A stretch of 34,552 nucleotides of DNA from Oscillospiraceae bacterium (GCA_902786615.1 CADADE010000021.1:1-34552), one strand, 5' to 3'. Positions 1-8,412 are shown, counted from the stretch's first letter. Numbers and translations are program-made. The notes: generated by a model from the letters alone, not told the origin.

Positions 1-172
1 GGTCATCTGCCGCAACTGCGCCACCTTCATCAGCCCCATGGTTCCCGCCACCCTGCTCGGCATCGGCCTTGCCGAAGTCGACATCAAGGACCATATCAAG
101 GCGAGCTTCCTGTACGTCTGGGGCTTCTCCATTCTGTGCATGATCGTCGGCATGGTCATCGGCATCATCTGA
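1..172 (+). CDS. C-terminal end of a CitMHS-like citrate/carboxylate transporter (partial)
   Basis: This is the 3' end of a gene cut by the window edge. The frame is open from base 2 to a TGA at 170-172 and gives 56 residues. The stretch FISPMVPATLLGIGLAEVDI followed by DHIK and a long hydrophobic segment ending GMVIGII resembles the last loop and last membrane helix of CitMHS-type citrate/proton symporters. The family call rests only on this tail and on the context: the next genes downstream encode an oxaloacetate decarboxylase, a usual partner of citrate uptake. Another DASS- or gluconate-type carrier cannot be excluded. A strong hairpin terminator follows, so it is probably a separate transcription unit from the decarboxylase genes. 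Confidence 0.55.
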   Translation, partial: VICRNCATFISPMVPATLLGIGLAEVDIKDHIKASFLYVWGFSILCMIVGMVIGII

Positions 173-183
173 TTTTTCCGCAG

Positions 184-227
184 ACTCCCCTCCTCCGGGC
201 AACCGGAGGAGGGAGTTGCCTGTTTTT
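184..227 (+). terminator. Rho-independent terminator after the transporter
   Basis: A GC-rich stem (ACTCCC-CTCCTCCGG pairing with CCGGAGGAG-GGAGT, one bulged C) closes on a GCAA loop and is followed by TGCCTGTTTTTT. It starts 12 bases after the transporter stop codon. Confidence 0.85.
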
Positions 228-350
228 TCAGAACCGCCGCCGGTACGCGGCGGCTGTGAAAAGACGGGCAGAATGCCGAAGCCCATAAAAATCCCGGAAA
301 AGTCGTGCCTTTCGGGCGTGAAAAAAGTAAAGAATTGTCACTCCTGTGCA

Positions 351-380
351 TTGACAAAACAGGGCCTGACGCATTAAGAT
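351..380 (+). promoter_or_regulatory. Putative promoter of the decarboxylase operon
   Basis: A perfect -35 box TTGACA (351-356) is followed after 18 bases by TAAGAT (375-380). An overlapping TATACT (380-385) is a better -10 match but would need a 23-base spacer. The exact -10 is therefore uncertain. The rest of this 289-base gap (173-461) holds the upstream terminator and a short direct repeat. Confidence 0.45.
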
Positions 381-394
381 ATACTGTAAAGACT

Positions 395-421
395 CCTGTG
401 CCGGGGCTTCCCTGTGCCGGG
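395..421 (+). repeat. Short direct repeat in the oadA leader
   Basis: CCTGTGCCGGG occurs at 395-405 and again at 411-421 in the untranslated leader, between the putative promoter and the oadA ribosome binding site. Its role is unknown. Confidence 0.5.
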
Positions 422-461
422 TTTTTTGAGTCAGATAGCGAAAAAATCAGAGGAGGTACGT

Positions 462-1847
462 ATGAAGAAAGTACAGTTTACCGAAACAGTCCTTCGCGAC
501 GCCAACCAGTCACTTGTCGCGACGAGGCTGGGCTTTGACCAGTTTGAGCCCATCCTCAAAACCATCGACCAGGCTGGCTTCTACTCCGTGGAATGCTGGG
601 GCGGCGCCACGTTTGACGTGTGCCTGCGTTTCCTGAACGAGGATCCCTGGGAGCGTCTGCGCAAGATCCGCGCTGCCATGCCCCACACCAAGCTGCAGAT
701 GCTGCTCAGAGGCCAGAACATTCTGGGCTACAAGCACTACAGTGACGACATCGTCCGCCGCTTTGTCCGCGCCGCCGTCAAGAACGGCATCGACATCATC
801 CGCATTTTCGACGCTCTCAACGACGTGAACAACCTCAAGGTCGCCGTGGAAGAGACCGTCAAGTCCGGCGCTCTGGCTTCCTGCGCCATCTCCTACACCA
901 CCTCCCCCGTACATACCCTCGCCAAGTACGTTGAGATGGTCAAGGAGCTCAAGAAGATGGGCGCGAAGACCATCTGCATCAAGGACATGGCCGGCATCAT
1001 GAGCCCGAAGGAGGCCTATGACCTCGTCTCCGCGCTGAAGGACGCCGTGGACCTGCCCATCGTTGTCCACACCCACTGCACCACCGGCCTTGCGTTCATG
1101 ACCTACATGAAGGCTGTCGAAGCCGGCGCAGACGTCATTGACACCGCCATCTCCCCGTTCTCTGGCGGCACCTCCCAGCCCGCGACCGAGACTCTCGAGT
1201 ACACCTTCCGTCAGATGGGCTACGAGACCGGCCTGAACACCGACAAGCTCCATGAGATGGCCGACTTCTTTAAGCCCATCCGCGCCGATTTCCTGGCGAA
1301 GGGCACCCTCAACCCCATCTCCATGGCCACCGACACCCAGTGCCTGACCTACCAGATCCCCGGCGGCATGCTCTCGAACCTGCTCAGCCAGCTCAAGAGC
1401 CTCAACGCCCTGGACAAGTTCGACGAAGCTCTGCTGGAGACCCCGCGCGTGCGCGCCGACATGGGCTATCCCCCGCTCGTCACCCCGACCTCCCAGCTCA
1501 TCGGCACCCAGGCCGTGCAGAACGTCCTCGCCGGCGAGCGCTACAAGAACGTCGGCGCCGAGCTGAAGGCCTACTGCCGCGGCGAGTACGGCCGTACCCC
1601 CGCCCCCATCAACCCCGAGGTGCAGGCCAAGATCCTCGGCGATGAGAAGCCCATCCAGGGCCGCTACGCCGACACCCTGCCCAAGGACGTGTTCAAGAAG
1701 GCCAAGGAAGAGCTGGGCGACACCGCCCGCTGCGATGAGGATGTGCTCAGCTACATCTCCTTCCCGCCGGTCGCCGAGAAGTTCTTCGCCCAGCGCAAGG
1801 AGCAGGAGGAGAAGAAGGTCAAGTACTCCATCACTGCCCTCGACTGA
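462..1847 (+). CDS. oadA: Oxaloacetate decarboxylase alpha subunit (carboxyltransferase), no fused biotin domain
   Basis: This is the cytoplasmic carboxyltransferase of a sodium-pumping decarboxylase. It moves the carboxyl group of oxaloacetate to the biotin of the carrier subunit and releases pyruvate. The protein has 461 residues. It carries the HMGL-like/pyruvate-carboxyltransferase pattern: RDANQSLVATR near residue 12 (metal-binding Asp13), IKDMAG with Lys174, and VHTHC with the metal-binding His203 and His205. Glutaconyl- and methylmalonyl-CoA decarboxylases use an unrelated alpha subunit, so oxaloacetate is the likely substrate. Classical Klebsiella OadA is about 590 residues and ends in a biotin domain; here the protein stops at 461 and biotin sits on a separate protein two genes on. 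ATG 462 was chosen because AGAGGAGG lies just upstream; the frame is open from further upstream. A pyruvate carboxylase subunit B role is a weaker alternative. Confidence 0.9.
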   Translation: MKKVQFTETVLRDANQSLVATRLGFDQFEPILKTIDQAGFYSVECWGGATFDVCLRFLNEDPWERLRKIRAAMPHTKLQMLLRGQNILGYKHYSDDIVRRFVRAAVKNGIDIIRIFDALNDVNNLKVAVEETVKSGALASCAISYTTSPVHTLAKYVEMVKELKKMGAKTICIKDMAGIMSPKEAYDLVSALKDAVDLPIVVHTHCTTGLAFMTYMKAVEAGADVIDTAISPFSGGTSQPATETLEYTFRQMGYETGLNTDKLHEMADFFKPIRADFLAKGTLNPISMATDTQCLTYQIPGGMLSNLLSQLKSLNALDKFDEALLETPRVRADMGYPPLVTPTSQLIGTQAVQNVLAGERYKNVGAELKAYCRGEYGRTPAPINPEVQAKILGDEKPIQGRYADTLPKDVFKKAKEELGDTARCDEDVLSYISFPPVAEKFFAQRKEQEEKKVKYSITALD

Positions 1848-1864
1848 GACAGGAGGAAACTACC

Positions 1865-2212
1865 GTGATTGATCTGGTCAATATTTCGATCCCGAACGCG
1901 TTCGGTTACGCGCTGCTGGGCTATCTCGTCGTGTTTATTGGTCTTGTGATGCTGATGTGCGTCATCTTCGGCATGGGCAAGGTCATGCACAAGGAGAAGA
2001 AGACCGCCGCGGCTCCTGCCGCCGCTGCCCCCGCCGCTGCCGCGCCTGCCGCCCCCGCGCCCAAGGCCGAACCGGCTCCCGGCACCGCGGGCGACTTCAA
2101 GCTCTACAACACCGATCCGCGCGACGCCGCCATGGTCATGGCAATCGTTGCCGATTCTCTCGGCAAGCCGCTCAATGAGCTGCGCTTTATTTCCATCAGG
2201 GAGGTCAAATGA
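1865..2212 (+). CDS. OadG/MmdD-like small membrane subunit of the sodium-pump decarboxylase
   Basis: This 115-residue protein anchors and stabilises the decarboxylase complex. One membrane helix (about residues 14-37) is followed by a basic stretch, an Ala/Pro-rich flexible linker (about 47-72) and a small C-terminal domain (DPRDAAMVMAIVADSLGK onward). From memory of the family, the length and the extra C-terminal domain resemble the delta subunit (MmdD) of Veillonella methylmalonyl-CoA decarboxylase, whose tail resembles the separate epsilon subunit; short OadG proteins lack this domain. The start is GTG at 1865, placed by AGGAGG at 1851-1856. The stop overlaps the start of the biotin carrier gene (ATGA), so translation is probably coupled. 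Confidence 0.8.
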   Translation: MIDLVNISIPNAFGYALLGYLVVFIGLVMLMCVIFGMGKVMHKEKKTAAAPAAAAPAAAAPAAPAPKAEPAPGTAGDFKLYNTDPRDAAMVMAIVADSLGKPLNELRFISIREVK

Positions 2213-2622
2213 AGATGAAGTATAAGGTTACGCTGAACAAGCGCGTTTATGAGGTCGAGGTCGAGCAGGGTGAGGCCATGCTCATCGACGAGTATGAGAT
2301 CAAGGCTCCCGCCGCCCCCGCCGCCGCAGCCCCCGTGGCTGCCGCTCCTGTGGCTGCCGCCGCTCCGGCCGCAGCTCCCGCTGCCGCCCCCGCCACCGGT
2401 CTTGCCGCGGGCGAGGTCATCAAGAGCCCCATGCCCGGCAACGTCCTGAAGATCAATGTCACCCCCGGCCAGAAGGTCAACGAGGGCGACGTGCTTCTCA
2501 TTCTTGAGGCCATGAAGATGGAGAACGAGGTTGTCTCCACCAAGACCGGCACGGTCGCGCAGATCGTCGTCGAAAAGGGTGCGGTTGTAGAGACCGATTC
2601 TCCGCTCGTCGTGATCGCATAA
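2209..2622 (+). CDS. Biotin carboxyl carrier subunit of the decarboxylase
   Basis: This 137-residue subunit carries the biotin that shuttles CO2 from the alpha to the beta subunit. An N-terminal segment of about 32 residues leads into an Ala/Pro linker (about 33-66). The biotinyl domain (about 67-137) holds the EAMKMEN motif with the biotinylated Lys103. The linker resembles the swinging arms of GcdC/MmdC-type carriers. It overlaps the previous gene by four bases and precedes the beta subunit by 10 bases. The clean single-domain build explains why the alpha subunit lacks its own biotin domain. Confidence 0.9.
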   Translation: MKMKYKVTLNKRVYEVEVEQGEAMLIDEYEIKAPAAPAAAAPVAAAPVAAAAPAAAPAAAPATGLAAGEVIKSPMPGNVLKINVTPGQKVNEGDVLLILEAMKMENEVVSTKTGTVAQIVVEKGAVVETDSPLVVIA

Positions 2623-2632
2623 GGAGGCAGGT

Positions 2633-3853
2633 ATGGATATACTTGGTGTCCTGCAAAAGCTGGTAATGGAATCCGGCTTTGCCTCCTTCTTCCTGACAGA
2701 CGGCGGTTGGAAAAACCTCGTCATGATCATCATTGCCTTCGTACTGCTGTACCTCGGCATTGTGAAAAAGTTTGAGCCGCTGCTGCTGGTCGGCATCGCC
2801 TTCGGCTGCCTGCTGACGAACCTCAGCTACTTTGTGGGCCAGGGCGCAAACGCCCTCTACCACCCCGAAATCTGGGCCGCGTTCCTCGACGAGACAAGCC
2901 CCGCCTACCACAGCTACGGCGCTGTCATGAAGCAGGCGGGTCTCCTGGACTTCTTCTACATCGGCGTCAAGGCCGGCATCTACCCGTCCCTGATCTTCAT
3001 GGGCGTCGGCGCGATGACCGACTTCGGTCCCCTGCTCGCAAACCCCAAGAGCCTGCTGCTCGGCGCGGCGGCTCAGCTCGGCGTGTTCGTCGCCTTCTTC
3101 GGCGCCGTGTGCCTCGGCTTCACCGGCCCCCAGGCCGCTTCCATCGGCATCATCGGCGGCGCGGACGGCCCGACCGCCATCTTCCTCACCACGAAGCTCG
3201 CGCCTGAGCTTTTAGGCCCCATCGCCATCGCGGCTTACTCCTACATGGCCCTGATCCCGCTGATTCAGCCCCCGATCATGAAGGCCATGACCACCGACAA
3301 GATGCGCAAGGTCAAGATGGTCCAGGGCCGCGAGGTCTCGAAGACCGAGAAGATCGTCTTCCCGATGGTCGTCTCCACCTTCGTTATCCTGCTCCTGCCC
3401 TCCACCGCGCCCCTGATCGGCTGCCTGATGCTCGGCAACCTCTTCCGTGAGTGCGGCGTGACCGACCGTCTGAGCGACACCGTGCAGAACGCGCTGATGA
3501 ACATCATCACCATCTTCCTCGCTACCTCCGTCGGCGCTACGATGGTCGCGCAGAACTTCCTGAACTTCAACACCATCAAGATCATCGTCCTCGGCCTGAT
3601 CGCCTTTGCGATCTCCACGGTGGGCGGTCTGTGCGGCGGCCTTGTGATGTACAAGACCTCCGGCGGCGCCATCAACCCCCTGATCGGCTCCGCGGGCGTC
3701 TCCGCCGTGCCGATGGCCGCGCGCGTCTCCCAGGACGTGGGCCGCAAGTACAACAAGAATAACTACCTTCTCATGCACGCCATGGGCCCCAACGTGGCCG
3801 GCGTTATCGGCTCCGCCATCGCGGCAGGCTTCCTGCTCTCCGTCTTCGGCTGA
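2633..3853 (+). CDS. oadB: Sodium ion-translocating decarboxylase beta subunit
   Basis: This integral membrane subunit (406 residues) decarboxylates carboxybiotin and couples this to sodium export. It is almost wholly hydrophobic. It carries the family signature [14 protein letters not shown] around residues 172-185, including conserved Asp178, which corresponds to the sodium/proton-binding Asp of the central region. A conserved C-terminal block ([14 protein letters not shown], then [14 protein letters not shown]) follows. Length and motifs fit OadB/GcdB/MmdB equally, so the substrate is assigned from the alpha subunit. AAGGAGG lies just before ATG 2633. The operon ends at a hairpin 25 bases past the stop. 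Confidence 0.9.
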   Translation: MDILGVLQKLVMESGFASFFLTDGGWKNLVMIIIAFVLLYLGIVKKFEPLLLVGIAFGCLLTNLSYFVGQGANALYHPEIWAAFLDETSPAYHSYGAVMKQAGLLDFFYIGVKAGIYPSLIFMGVGAMTDFGPLLANPKSLLLGAAAQLGVFVAFFGAVCLGFTGPQAASIGIIGGADGPTAIFLTTKLAPELLGPIAIAAYSYMALIPLIQPPIMKAMTTDKMRKVKMVQGREVSKTEKIVFPMVVSTFVILLLPSTAPLIGCLMLGNLFRECGVTDRLSDTVQNALMNIITIFLATSVGATMVAQNFLNFNTIKIIVLGLIAFAISTVGGLCGGLVMYKTSGGAINPLIGSAGVSAVPMAARVSQDVGRKYNKNNYLLMHAMGPNVAGVIGSAIAAGFLLSVFG

Positions 3854-3877
3854 GTCGGCAAATCAACACCGTGCAAG

Positions 3878-3908
3878 AATCCTCCGGGCTTTTGTCCGGG
3901 GGATTTTT
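3878..3908 (+). terminator. Rho-independent terminator of the decarboxylase operon
   Basis: AATCC-T-CCGG pairs with CCGG-G-GGATT across an eight-base loop, and a run of five T follows. The T-G pair makes the 10-bp stem continuous. Confidence 0.85.
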
Positions 3909-3920
3909 GGCTTTCTCGTG

Positions 3921-3949
3921 TTGACAATGTCTTTTTTGCAAGATATACT
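3921..3949 (+). promoter_or_regulatory. Near-consensus sigma-A promoter of the LRR protease gene
   Basis: TTGACA (3921-3926), a 17-base spacer and TATACT (3944-3949) lie 57 bases before the start codon. This is one of the best promoter matches in the window. Confidence 0.85.
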
Positions 3950-3967
3950 ATATTATTGAAATAATAT
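3950..3967. promoter_or_regulatory. Perfect 18-bp palindrome at the expected transcription start (possible operator)
   Basis: ATATTATT-GA-AATAATAT has two perfect 8-base arms around two bases. It starts right after the -10 box, so it covers the predicted transcription start. The position suits a repressor site, but AT-rich palindromes can arise by chance and no matching regulator gene is seen nearby. Confidence 0.4.
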
Positions 3968-4005
3968 CAATTTCTTCAATTTCTGTATCTTACGGAGGAA
4001 TTGCC

Positions 4006-7000
4006 ATGATGAAGCTGCGCAATACGGTGGTTTTGATCCTTTGCCTCTGCCTGTTTCTGTGTCTCGCGCCCCTCGCGTTCGCCGAGGATGGAGGCGAGAA
4101 TGTGGTAAGCAAAGTCTATGACAAGAGCGTCATCGTCGGGTTCGACACGGCGGATTACAGCTCCACGGTCGAAACCGACCATAAATTCGCCATGATCGAA
4201 TTGGAGAAGTATTTTCCCGCGCAGCTGACCGCCTATTTCGGCGGCGCTGTCTGGTATCAGGCGGACGAGAACGGCGTTAATACCGTTTTGCGTACCGAGC
4301 ATGAGGCTGAGCAGCGGCTGGACGTCACGTGGAAATGCCTTGAGGATTACAACGATGCGCTGGACGCCTTCCACTTTGTCCCCGAGCTGTCGGGCTATCC
4401 GATGGCAAACGGGGTGGAGCTGCCGGTGATCACGGTCAACATTCTCGGCGATATTGAAGTTCCCGAACTTAACATGCTTCCTCCGGCTCCTTTCGCTTCG
4501 GTTCCGATCCTCGGCAGCTCCACCCCCGGTTTCCTGATGAGCCGCCAAATGAGCGAGTCTTATATTCCCGACTTTAACTCTCTCCCGCCGCTGCGCAACC
4601 AGAACCCCTACGGCACCTGCTGGGCCTTTGCCACGCTTGGCGCGATGGAGATGGACATGATCAAGGGCGGTCTCGCCGATACCGATATCGACCTGTCCGA
4701 GCTGCACCTGGCTTACTACGCCTTTCATGATTTCGTTGATGAGAAGGGCTGCAACGATGGCGATACGGTCAGTCTGAACGGGGCGAATTACCTGAACGTC
4801 GGTCTCAACAGCTACCTGGCGTCCATACGCCTGTCTTCCATGATCGGTCCCGTTTCCGAAAGCGAAGCCCCCTACAGCCTTGCGGACAGCTACGAAAACC
4901 CGGATAAGCGCATCCCCGGGCGCAGCGGCGCGCTTCAGCTTGAGGCCATGTATTGCATCAGCGCGCTGGATACGGACTCTGTCAAGGACGCCATTTTACA
5001 GCACGGCGCTGTGAGCGCGTCCTACTATGCGCTCACCTCGTCCGCCAACATATATCTTAACTCTGTCAAGAACGCCTATTATTGTCCGGACAATATGGGC
5101 CAAAACCATGCGATCATGCTGGTCGGCTGGGACGACAACTTCCCTAGCAGCAATTTCCTCACCGCGCCCCCGCATAACGGCGCGTGGCTTGTGCGAAACA
5201 GCTGGGGCGCAACGGACCAGTGCCAGTGGGACTATGCGGGATATTTCTGGATCTCTTATGATGACGTCAGCCTGAATTATGTCAATAAGGCTAACAATAC
5301 GCCCAACACCTTCTACGCCTTTGATGTGCAGGCTGCGCGCTATGACCATTGCTATAACTACGCAAACGGTCTCGGTGTCGGAACCCTGACTTCCGGCGCT
5401 ACATCCATGAACGTCTCACAAAGCTTTCAGGTGGATGGCGGAGAAGACATTTCGGCTGTCGGCCTCTATATTCAGACCGCAAACACGTCTGTTGCTATTT
5501 CTCTGAGCAACGGTTCAAGAAGCGTGAAAACAACGGGCTTGCATTTCGCCTTCCCCGGCTACTATCTCGTCCCTCTGGAGGAGTCTCTGCCGGTCACGGA
5601 AGCAAGCAGCGTGACCTTAACCGTGTCTCTTGACGCCGGCAGCACGGTAATCCCCTATGCCGTTGAATATGGAAGCACACAAACTGTGACACTGAACGAT
5701 CAACGCTATAGTATCGTTTTTGGCTGCAGCACCGGGAGCGGCGGCGTGACATACAGTCCCGGCCCTCATTATAATAACGACGTGCGCTATAATAACGACG
5801 TGCGCTATCTTCTCTTCACGAACGACGGCGTTTCCATCGACGACAAGCTCTTCCCCGACGAAGGCTTCCTCACTTATGTGTCAGAGCAGATCGACACAGA
5901 CAAAAGCGGCTATCTCAGCAAGGAAGAGATTGCCGCCGTGAAGGAGATCGACGTCTCCGCAAGCGCTGACGAGCGCGGAACCATCACCGATCTCAGCGGA
6001 ATCCAAATCTTCAGCGAGCTGGAAACGCTGAACGTCAGCTACAACATGATCGAGACGCTCGATCTCAGCCAAAACGCAAAGCTCCGCCGGCTGGAATGCG
6101 ACGGCAACGCGCTTGAGGCGCTCGATCTCTACGAAAACACCGCTCTGGCCACCCTGCACTGCAGCGGCAATGCCCTGACGACGCTGACGCTCGGCACAAG
6201 CGAAGCCGTGAATGAAAATCTGAAAACCCTGTGGTGCGATCATAACAGCCTTAAGACGCTCGATCTCACCAACACGCCCGCCCTCACAAAGCTGTACTGC
6301 GATCACAACCCCCTCAAGGCGCTTGACCTCAACAATGCCTGCCCGGCGCTGAATGCGCTGGTGACCGGCTCCAAGGGCGCGGACGGGCACTATCTCGACA
6401 CTACGACGGGAAATGAACTTGTCTGCGACCCGCAGCTTCTTCTTCTCACCGCGCCTTTGACCGGCGACGGCCTGCGCATTGACGAAAAGAGCTTCCCCGA
6501 CGAATCGCTTCGCGCCTGGGTCAGCGCAAACTGTGACGTGAACGGCGACCAGCTCCTCTGCAACGCGGAGCTCAGCGCCGTGAAATGGATCGACGTCAGC
6601 GAGCAGAAGGCTCCCATCAAGTCTCTCCGGGGCATTGAACAGTTCATCTCTCTGGAAGTTCTCGATTGCAGCGGCAATCAGCTGATACGCCTGGATATCG
6701 GCGGCAACCGCGCTCTTCGAAAGCTGAGCTGCCAGCGCAATCCGCTGAGAGCCCTCAACATCAGCTTTAACCCGGCGCTGCTCAGTCTGGCTGACGGCTT
6801 GCCCGCCGCGGCTGACGGCGTGCTCACCTGGTCGGACAGCGCCGGAACGTCGCTCCTGTGCATTAACGCCAGCGTTACGCTGGTCACGCCCACCATGACC
6901 CCCGACTTTGTCCTGCCCTCCGCGCTGACCCGGATCGGGGAGAACGCCTTTGAGGGCGCTGCGTTCACCTGCGTGAGACTGCCGGAGCAGGTGCAGGTGA

Positions 7001-7182
7001 TCGAAGCGAACGCCTTTGCCGCTTGCGGGAATCTTGTCAGCGTCTTTATCCCGCAGACGGTCCTGGACATTGACGAAGCTGCCTTCGGCGAGCTTGACGA
7101 GCTGTACATTTTCGGTCAGGACGGCAGCTCGGCAAAAAGCTTTGCAGTCGACCGGGGCTACACCTTCATCCCCCTCGCATAA
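4006..7182 (+). CDS. Secreted papain-like (C1) cysteine protease with LRR and BspA-like repeats
   Basis: This 1058-residue protein starts with a signal peptide (about 1-26, ending LAFA). The peptidase domain spans about 185-425 and shows the full papain set: oxyanion Gln199, nucleophile Cys205 in GTCWAFA, His368 in QNHAIMLVGWDD and Asn398 in LVRNSWG. A beta-rich domain of about 440-605 follows, in the place where related Firmicute proteases carry a lectin-like domain. Two repeats of the type FPDE...D-x-D-x-x-x-x-L-x-x-x-E (about 617-650 and 830-865) resemble calcium-binding loops, and each is followed by leucine-rich repeats (about 655-785 and 870-925). The end (about 968-1058) is BspA/LRR_5-like. 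No LPXTG, SLH or cell-wall-binding motif is seen, so it is probably released or held by its repeats. It probably cleaves host or dietary proteins. GGAGG precedes ATG 4006; the next codon is also ATG. Confidence 0.88.
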   Translation: MMKLRNTVVLILCLCLFLCLAPLAFAEDGGENVVSKVYDKSVIVGFDTADYSSTVETDHKFAMIELEKYFPAQLTAYFGGAVWYQADENGVNTVLRTEHEAEQRLDVTWKCLEDYNDALDAFHFVPELSGYPMANGVELPVITVNILGDIEVPELNMLPPAPFASVPILGSSTPGFLMSRQMSESYIPDFNSLPPLRNQNPYGTCWAFATLGAMEMDMIKGGLADTDIDLSELHLAYYAFHDFVDEKGCNDGDTVSLNGANYLNVGLNSYLASIRLSSMIGPVSESEAPYSLADSYENPDKRIPGRSGALQLEAMYCISALDTDSVKDAILQHGAVSASYYALTSSANIYLNSVKNAYYCPDNMGQNHAIMLVGWDDNFPSSNFLTAPPHNGAWLVRNSWGATDQCQWDYAGYFWISYDDVSLNYVNKANNTPNTFYAFDVQAARYDHCYNYANGLGVGTLTSGATSMNVSQSFQVDGGEDISAVGLYIQTANTSVAISLSNGSRSVKTTGLHFAFPGYYLVPLEESLPVTEASSVTLTVSLDAGSTVIPYAVEYGSTQTVTLNDQRYSIVFGCSTGSGGVTYSPGPHYNNDVRYNNDVRYLLFTNDGVSIDDKLFPDEGFLTYVSEQIDTDKSGYLSKEEIAAVKEIDVSASADERGTITDLSGIQIFSELETLNVSYNMIETLDLSQNAKLRRLECDGNALEALDLYENTALATLHCSGNALTTLTLGTSEAVNENLKTLWCDHNSLKTLDLTNTPALTKLYCDHNPLKALDLNNACPALNALVTGSKGADGHYLDTTTGNELVCDPQLLLLTAPLTGDGLRIDEKSFPDESLRAWVSANCDVNGDQLLCNAELSAVKWIDVSEQKAPIKSLRGIEQFISLEVLDCSGNQLIRLDIGGNRALRKLSCQRNPLRALNISFNPALLSLADGLPAAADGVLTWSDSAGTSLLCINASVTLVTPTMTPDFVLPSALTRIGENAFEGAAFTCVRLPEQVQVIEANAFAACGNLVSVFIPQTVLDIDEAAFGELDELYIFGQDGSSAKSFAVDRGYTFIPLA
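5770..5805 (+). repeat. Perfect tandem duplication of 18 bases inside the protease gene
   Basis: TATAATAACGACGTGCGC is repeated back to back (5770-5787 and 5788-5805) and encodes YNNDVR twice. It lies in the linker between the beta-rich domain and the first calcium-loop/LRR block. It keeps frame and looks like recent replication slippage. Confidence 0.9.
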
Positions 7183-7195
7183 AACCGGAACAAGC

Positions 7196-7239
7196 AAAAA
7201 GATCCCCGTTCACTCGTCTGAATGAACGGGGATCTTTTT
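7196..7239. terminator. Bidirectional terminator between convergent genes
   Basis: AAAAAGATCCCCGTTCA pairs perfectly with its downstream complement, ending in TTTTT on the + strand and also TTTTT on the - strand. It serves the protease gene from one side and the aldo/keto reductase gene from the other. Confidence 0.9.
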
Positions 7240-7249
7240 ATGTTCTGTA

Positions 7250-8278
7250 TTACACCAGATCCTTGTGCTCCTCGTAGAACTCGCGGTAGTCCTTGAGCAT
7301 GTACTTGAGCAGGTTCGGGGTGTCGAGCTGGTAAGGGCATTTGCTTGCGCAGCTGCGGCAGCCGAGGCAGTCGTCGATCTTGTTCATCTTGGCCTGCCAC
7401 TCCGGCGTCATGTACTGCTGCCAGGGCGAGCGGCGAAGCAGCATGTTCATGCGCGCGCAGTTGCGGATCTCGATACCGACGGGACACGGCATGCAGTAGC
7501 CGCAGCTTCGGCAGAAGGAGCCGGAGAGCTCCTGCCGCTCCTTTTTGATAAAGGCGTCCAGCTCCGCGTCCATGTGCGGGTCCTCCTCGGCGGCGTCCAG
7601 CCACTGCTGCAGCTCCTCCAGCTTCTGGATGCCCCAGATGGGGACCACGTTGTCATAGAGATTCATGAAGGCGTGGCAGGCGCGCACATTGGTGAGCATG
7701 CCGCCCGCGAGCCCCTTCATGGCGATGTAGCCCATATCGGCGGCCTTACACTTCTCCGCGAGGGCCAGATCCCGCTCGGACGAGATGTAGCTGAACGGAA
7801 ACTGCAGGGTCTCAAACCAGCCGGAGGCGATGCAGTCCTCCGCGACCTGGACGCGGTGGGTGGTGACGCCGATATGGCGGATCCAGCCGCGCTCCTTCGC
7901 CTCCAGCGCGCCGGCAAAGGCCCCGTCGGGGTTGTTGGGGTCCGGCACCGCGGGCACTTGGTGGAACTGGAAGAGGTCGATATAATCGGTCTTCATCATT
8001 TTGAGGCTGTTTTCAATGTGCGCGAGAACGCCCTGCTTGTCGGCGGCGGCGCTCTTGGTGGAGATCACGATTTTGTCGCGCACATCGTGGAGGGCAAGGC
8101 CGATCTTTTTCTCGCTGTCGGTGTAGGCGTTTGCCGTGTCAAAATAGCGGATGCCGCCGTCGTAGGCCGCCTGCAGCAGCTTTACCGCGTAATCCGTGTC
8201 GCAGCGCTGCACCGGCAGGCAGCCCATGGCAGGCTTGGTCACAACAAGGCCGGTTTTCCCAAGTACAAGTGTTTTCAT
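7250..8278 (-). CDS. Aldo/keto reductase with C-terminal 4Fe-4S ferredoxin-like domain
   Basis: This 342-residue protein is a probable NAD(P)-linked oxidoreductase. The aldo/keto reductase barrel (about 1-240) shows the catalytic set Asp47 and Tyr52 (in FDTANAYTDSE), Lys75 (ISTKS) and His106 (FQFHQVP). Two cysteine groups follow, CRSCGYCMPCP (256-266) and CLGCRSCASKCP (304-315), which should bind two 4Fe-4S clusters. Such fused reductases are common in anaerobes and their substrates are mostly unknown. The start is the ATG at 8276-8278 because AAAGGAG lies about ten bases upstream; the frame is open further but the added residues are not family-like. The gene ends against the shared terminator. 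Confidence 0.88.
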   Translation of the reverse strand: MKTLVLGKTGLVVTKPAMGCLPVQRCDTDYAVKLLQAAYDGGIRYFDTANAYTDSEKKIGLALHDVRDKIVISTKSAAADKQGVLAHIENSLKMMKTDYIDLFQFHQVPAVPDPNNPDGAFAGALEAKERGWIRHIGVTTHRVQVAEDCIASGWFETLQFPFSYISSERDLALAEKCKAADMGYIAMKGLAGGMLTNVRACHAFMNLYDNVVPIWGIQKLEELQQWLDAAEEDPHMDAELDAFIKKERQELSGSFCRSCGYCMPCPVGIEIRNCARMNMLLRRSPWQQYMTPEWQAKMNKIDDCLGCRSCASKCPYQLDTPNLLKYMLKDYREFYEEHKDLV

Positions 8279-8318
8279 GTATGTGTCTCCTTTTTTTATG
8301 GGATCATGCCGGAGGAGT

Positions 8319-8340
8319 TCAGAGGAGCCCCCTCCTCTGA
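8319..8340. repeat. Stem-loop upstream of the aldo/keto reductase gene
   Basis: TCAGAGGA pairs with TCCTCTGA across a GC-only loop. On the + strand TTTTT follows (8341-8345), like a terminator, but no + strand gene ends here. On the - strand it lies in the leader of the reductase gene. It may be part of a dispersed repeat. Confidence 0.5.
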
Positions 8341-8385
8341 TTTTTCGCCTCGCAAGCGAGTGCGCGCAGCAGGATGCAATCTTAT

Positions 8386-8410
8386 CGGAAAAGTCTCCTG
8401 GACTTTTCCG
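8386..8410 (-). terminator. Hairpin directly after the PMT-like gene
   Basis: CGGAAAAGTC and GACTTTTCCG form a perfect 10-bp stem with a five-base loop, two bases beyond the glycosyltransferase stop codon. There is no U-tract on the - strand, so it may be a weak terminator or a 3'-end stabiliser. Confidence 0.5.
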
Positions 8411-8412
8411 CA

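Noticed and set aside
305..538. Small + strand frame in the oadA leader
   Set aside because: It overlaps the oadA start, has no ribosome binding site and covers the putative promoter.
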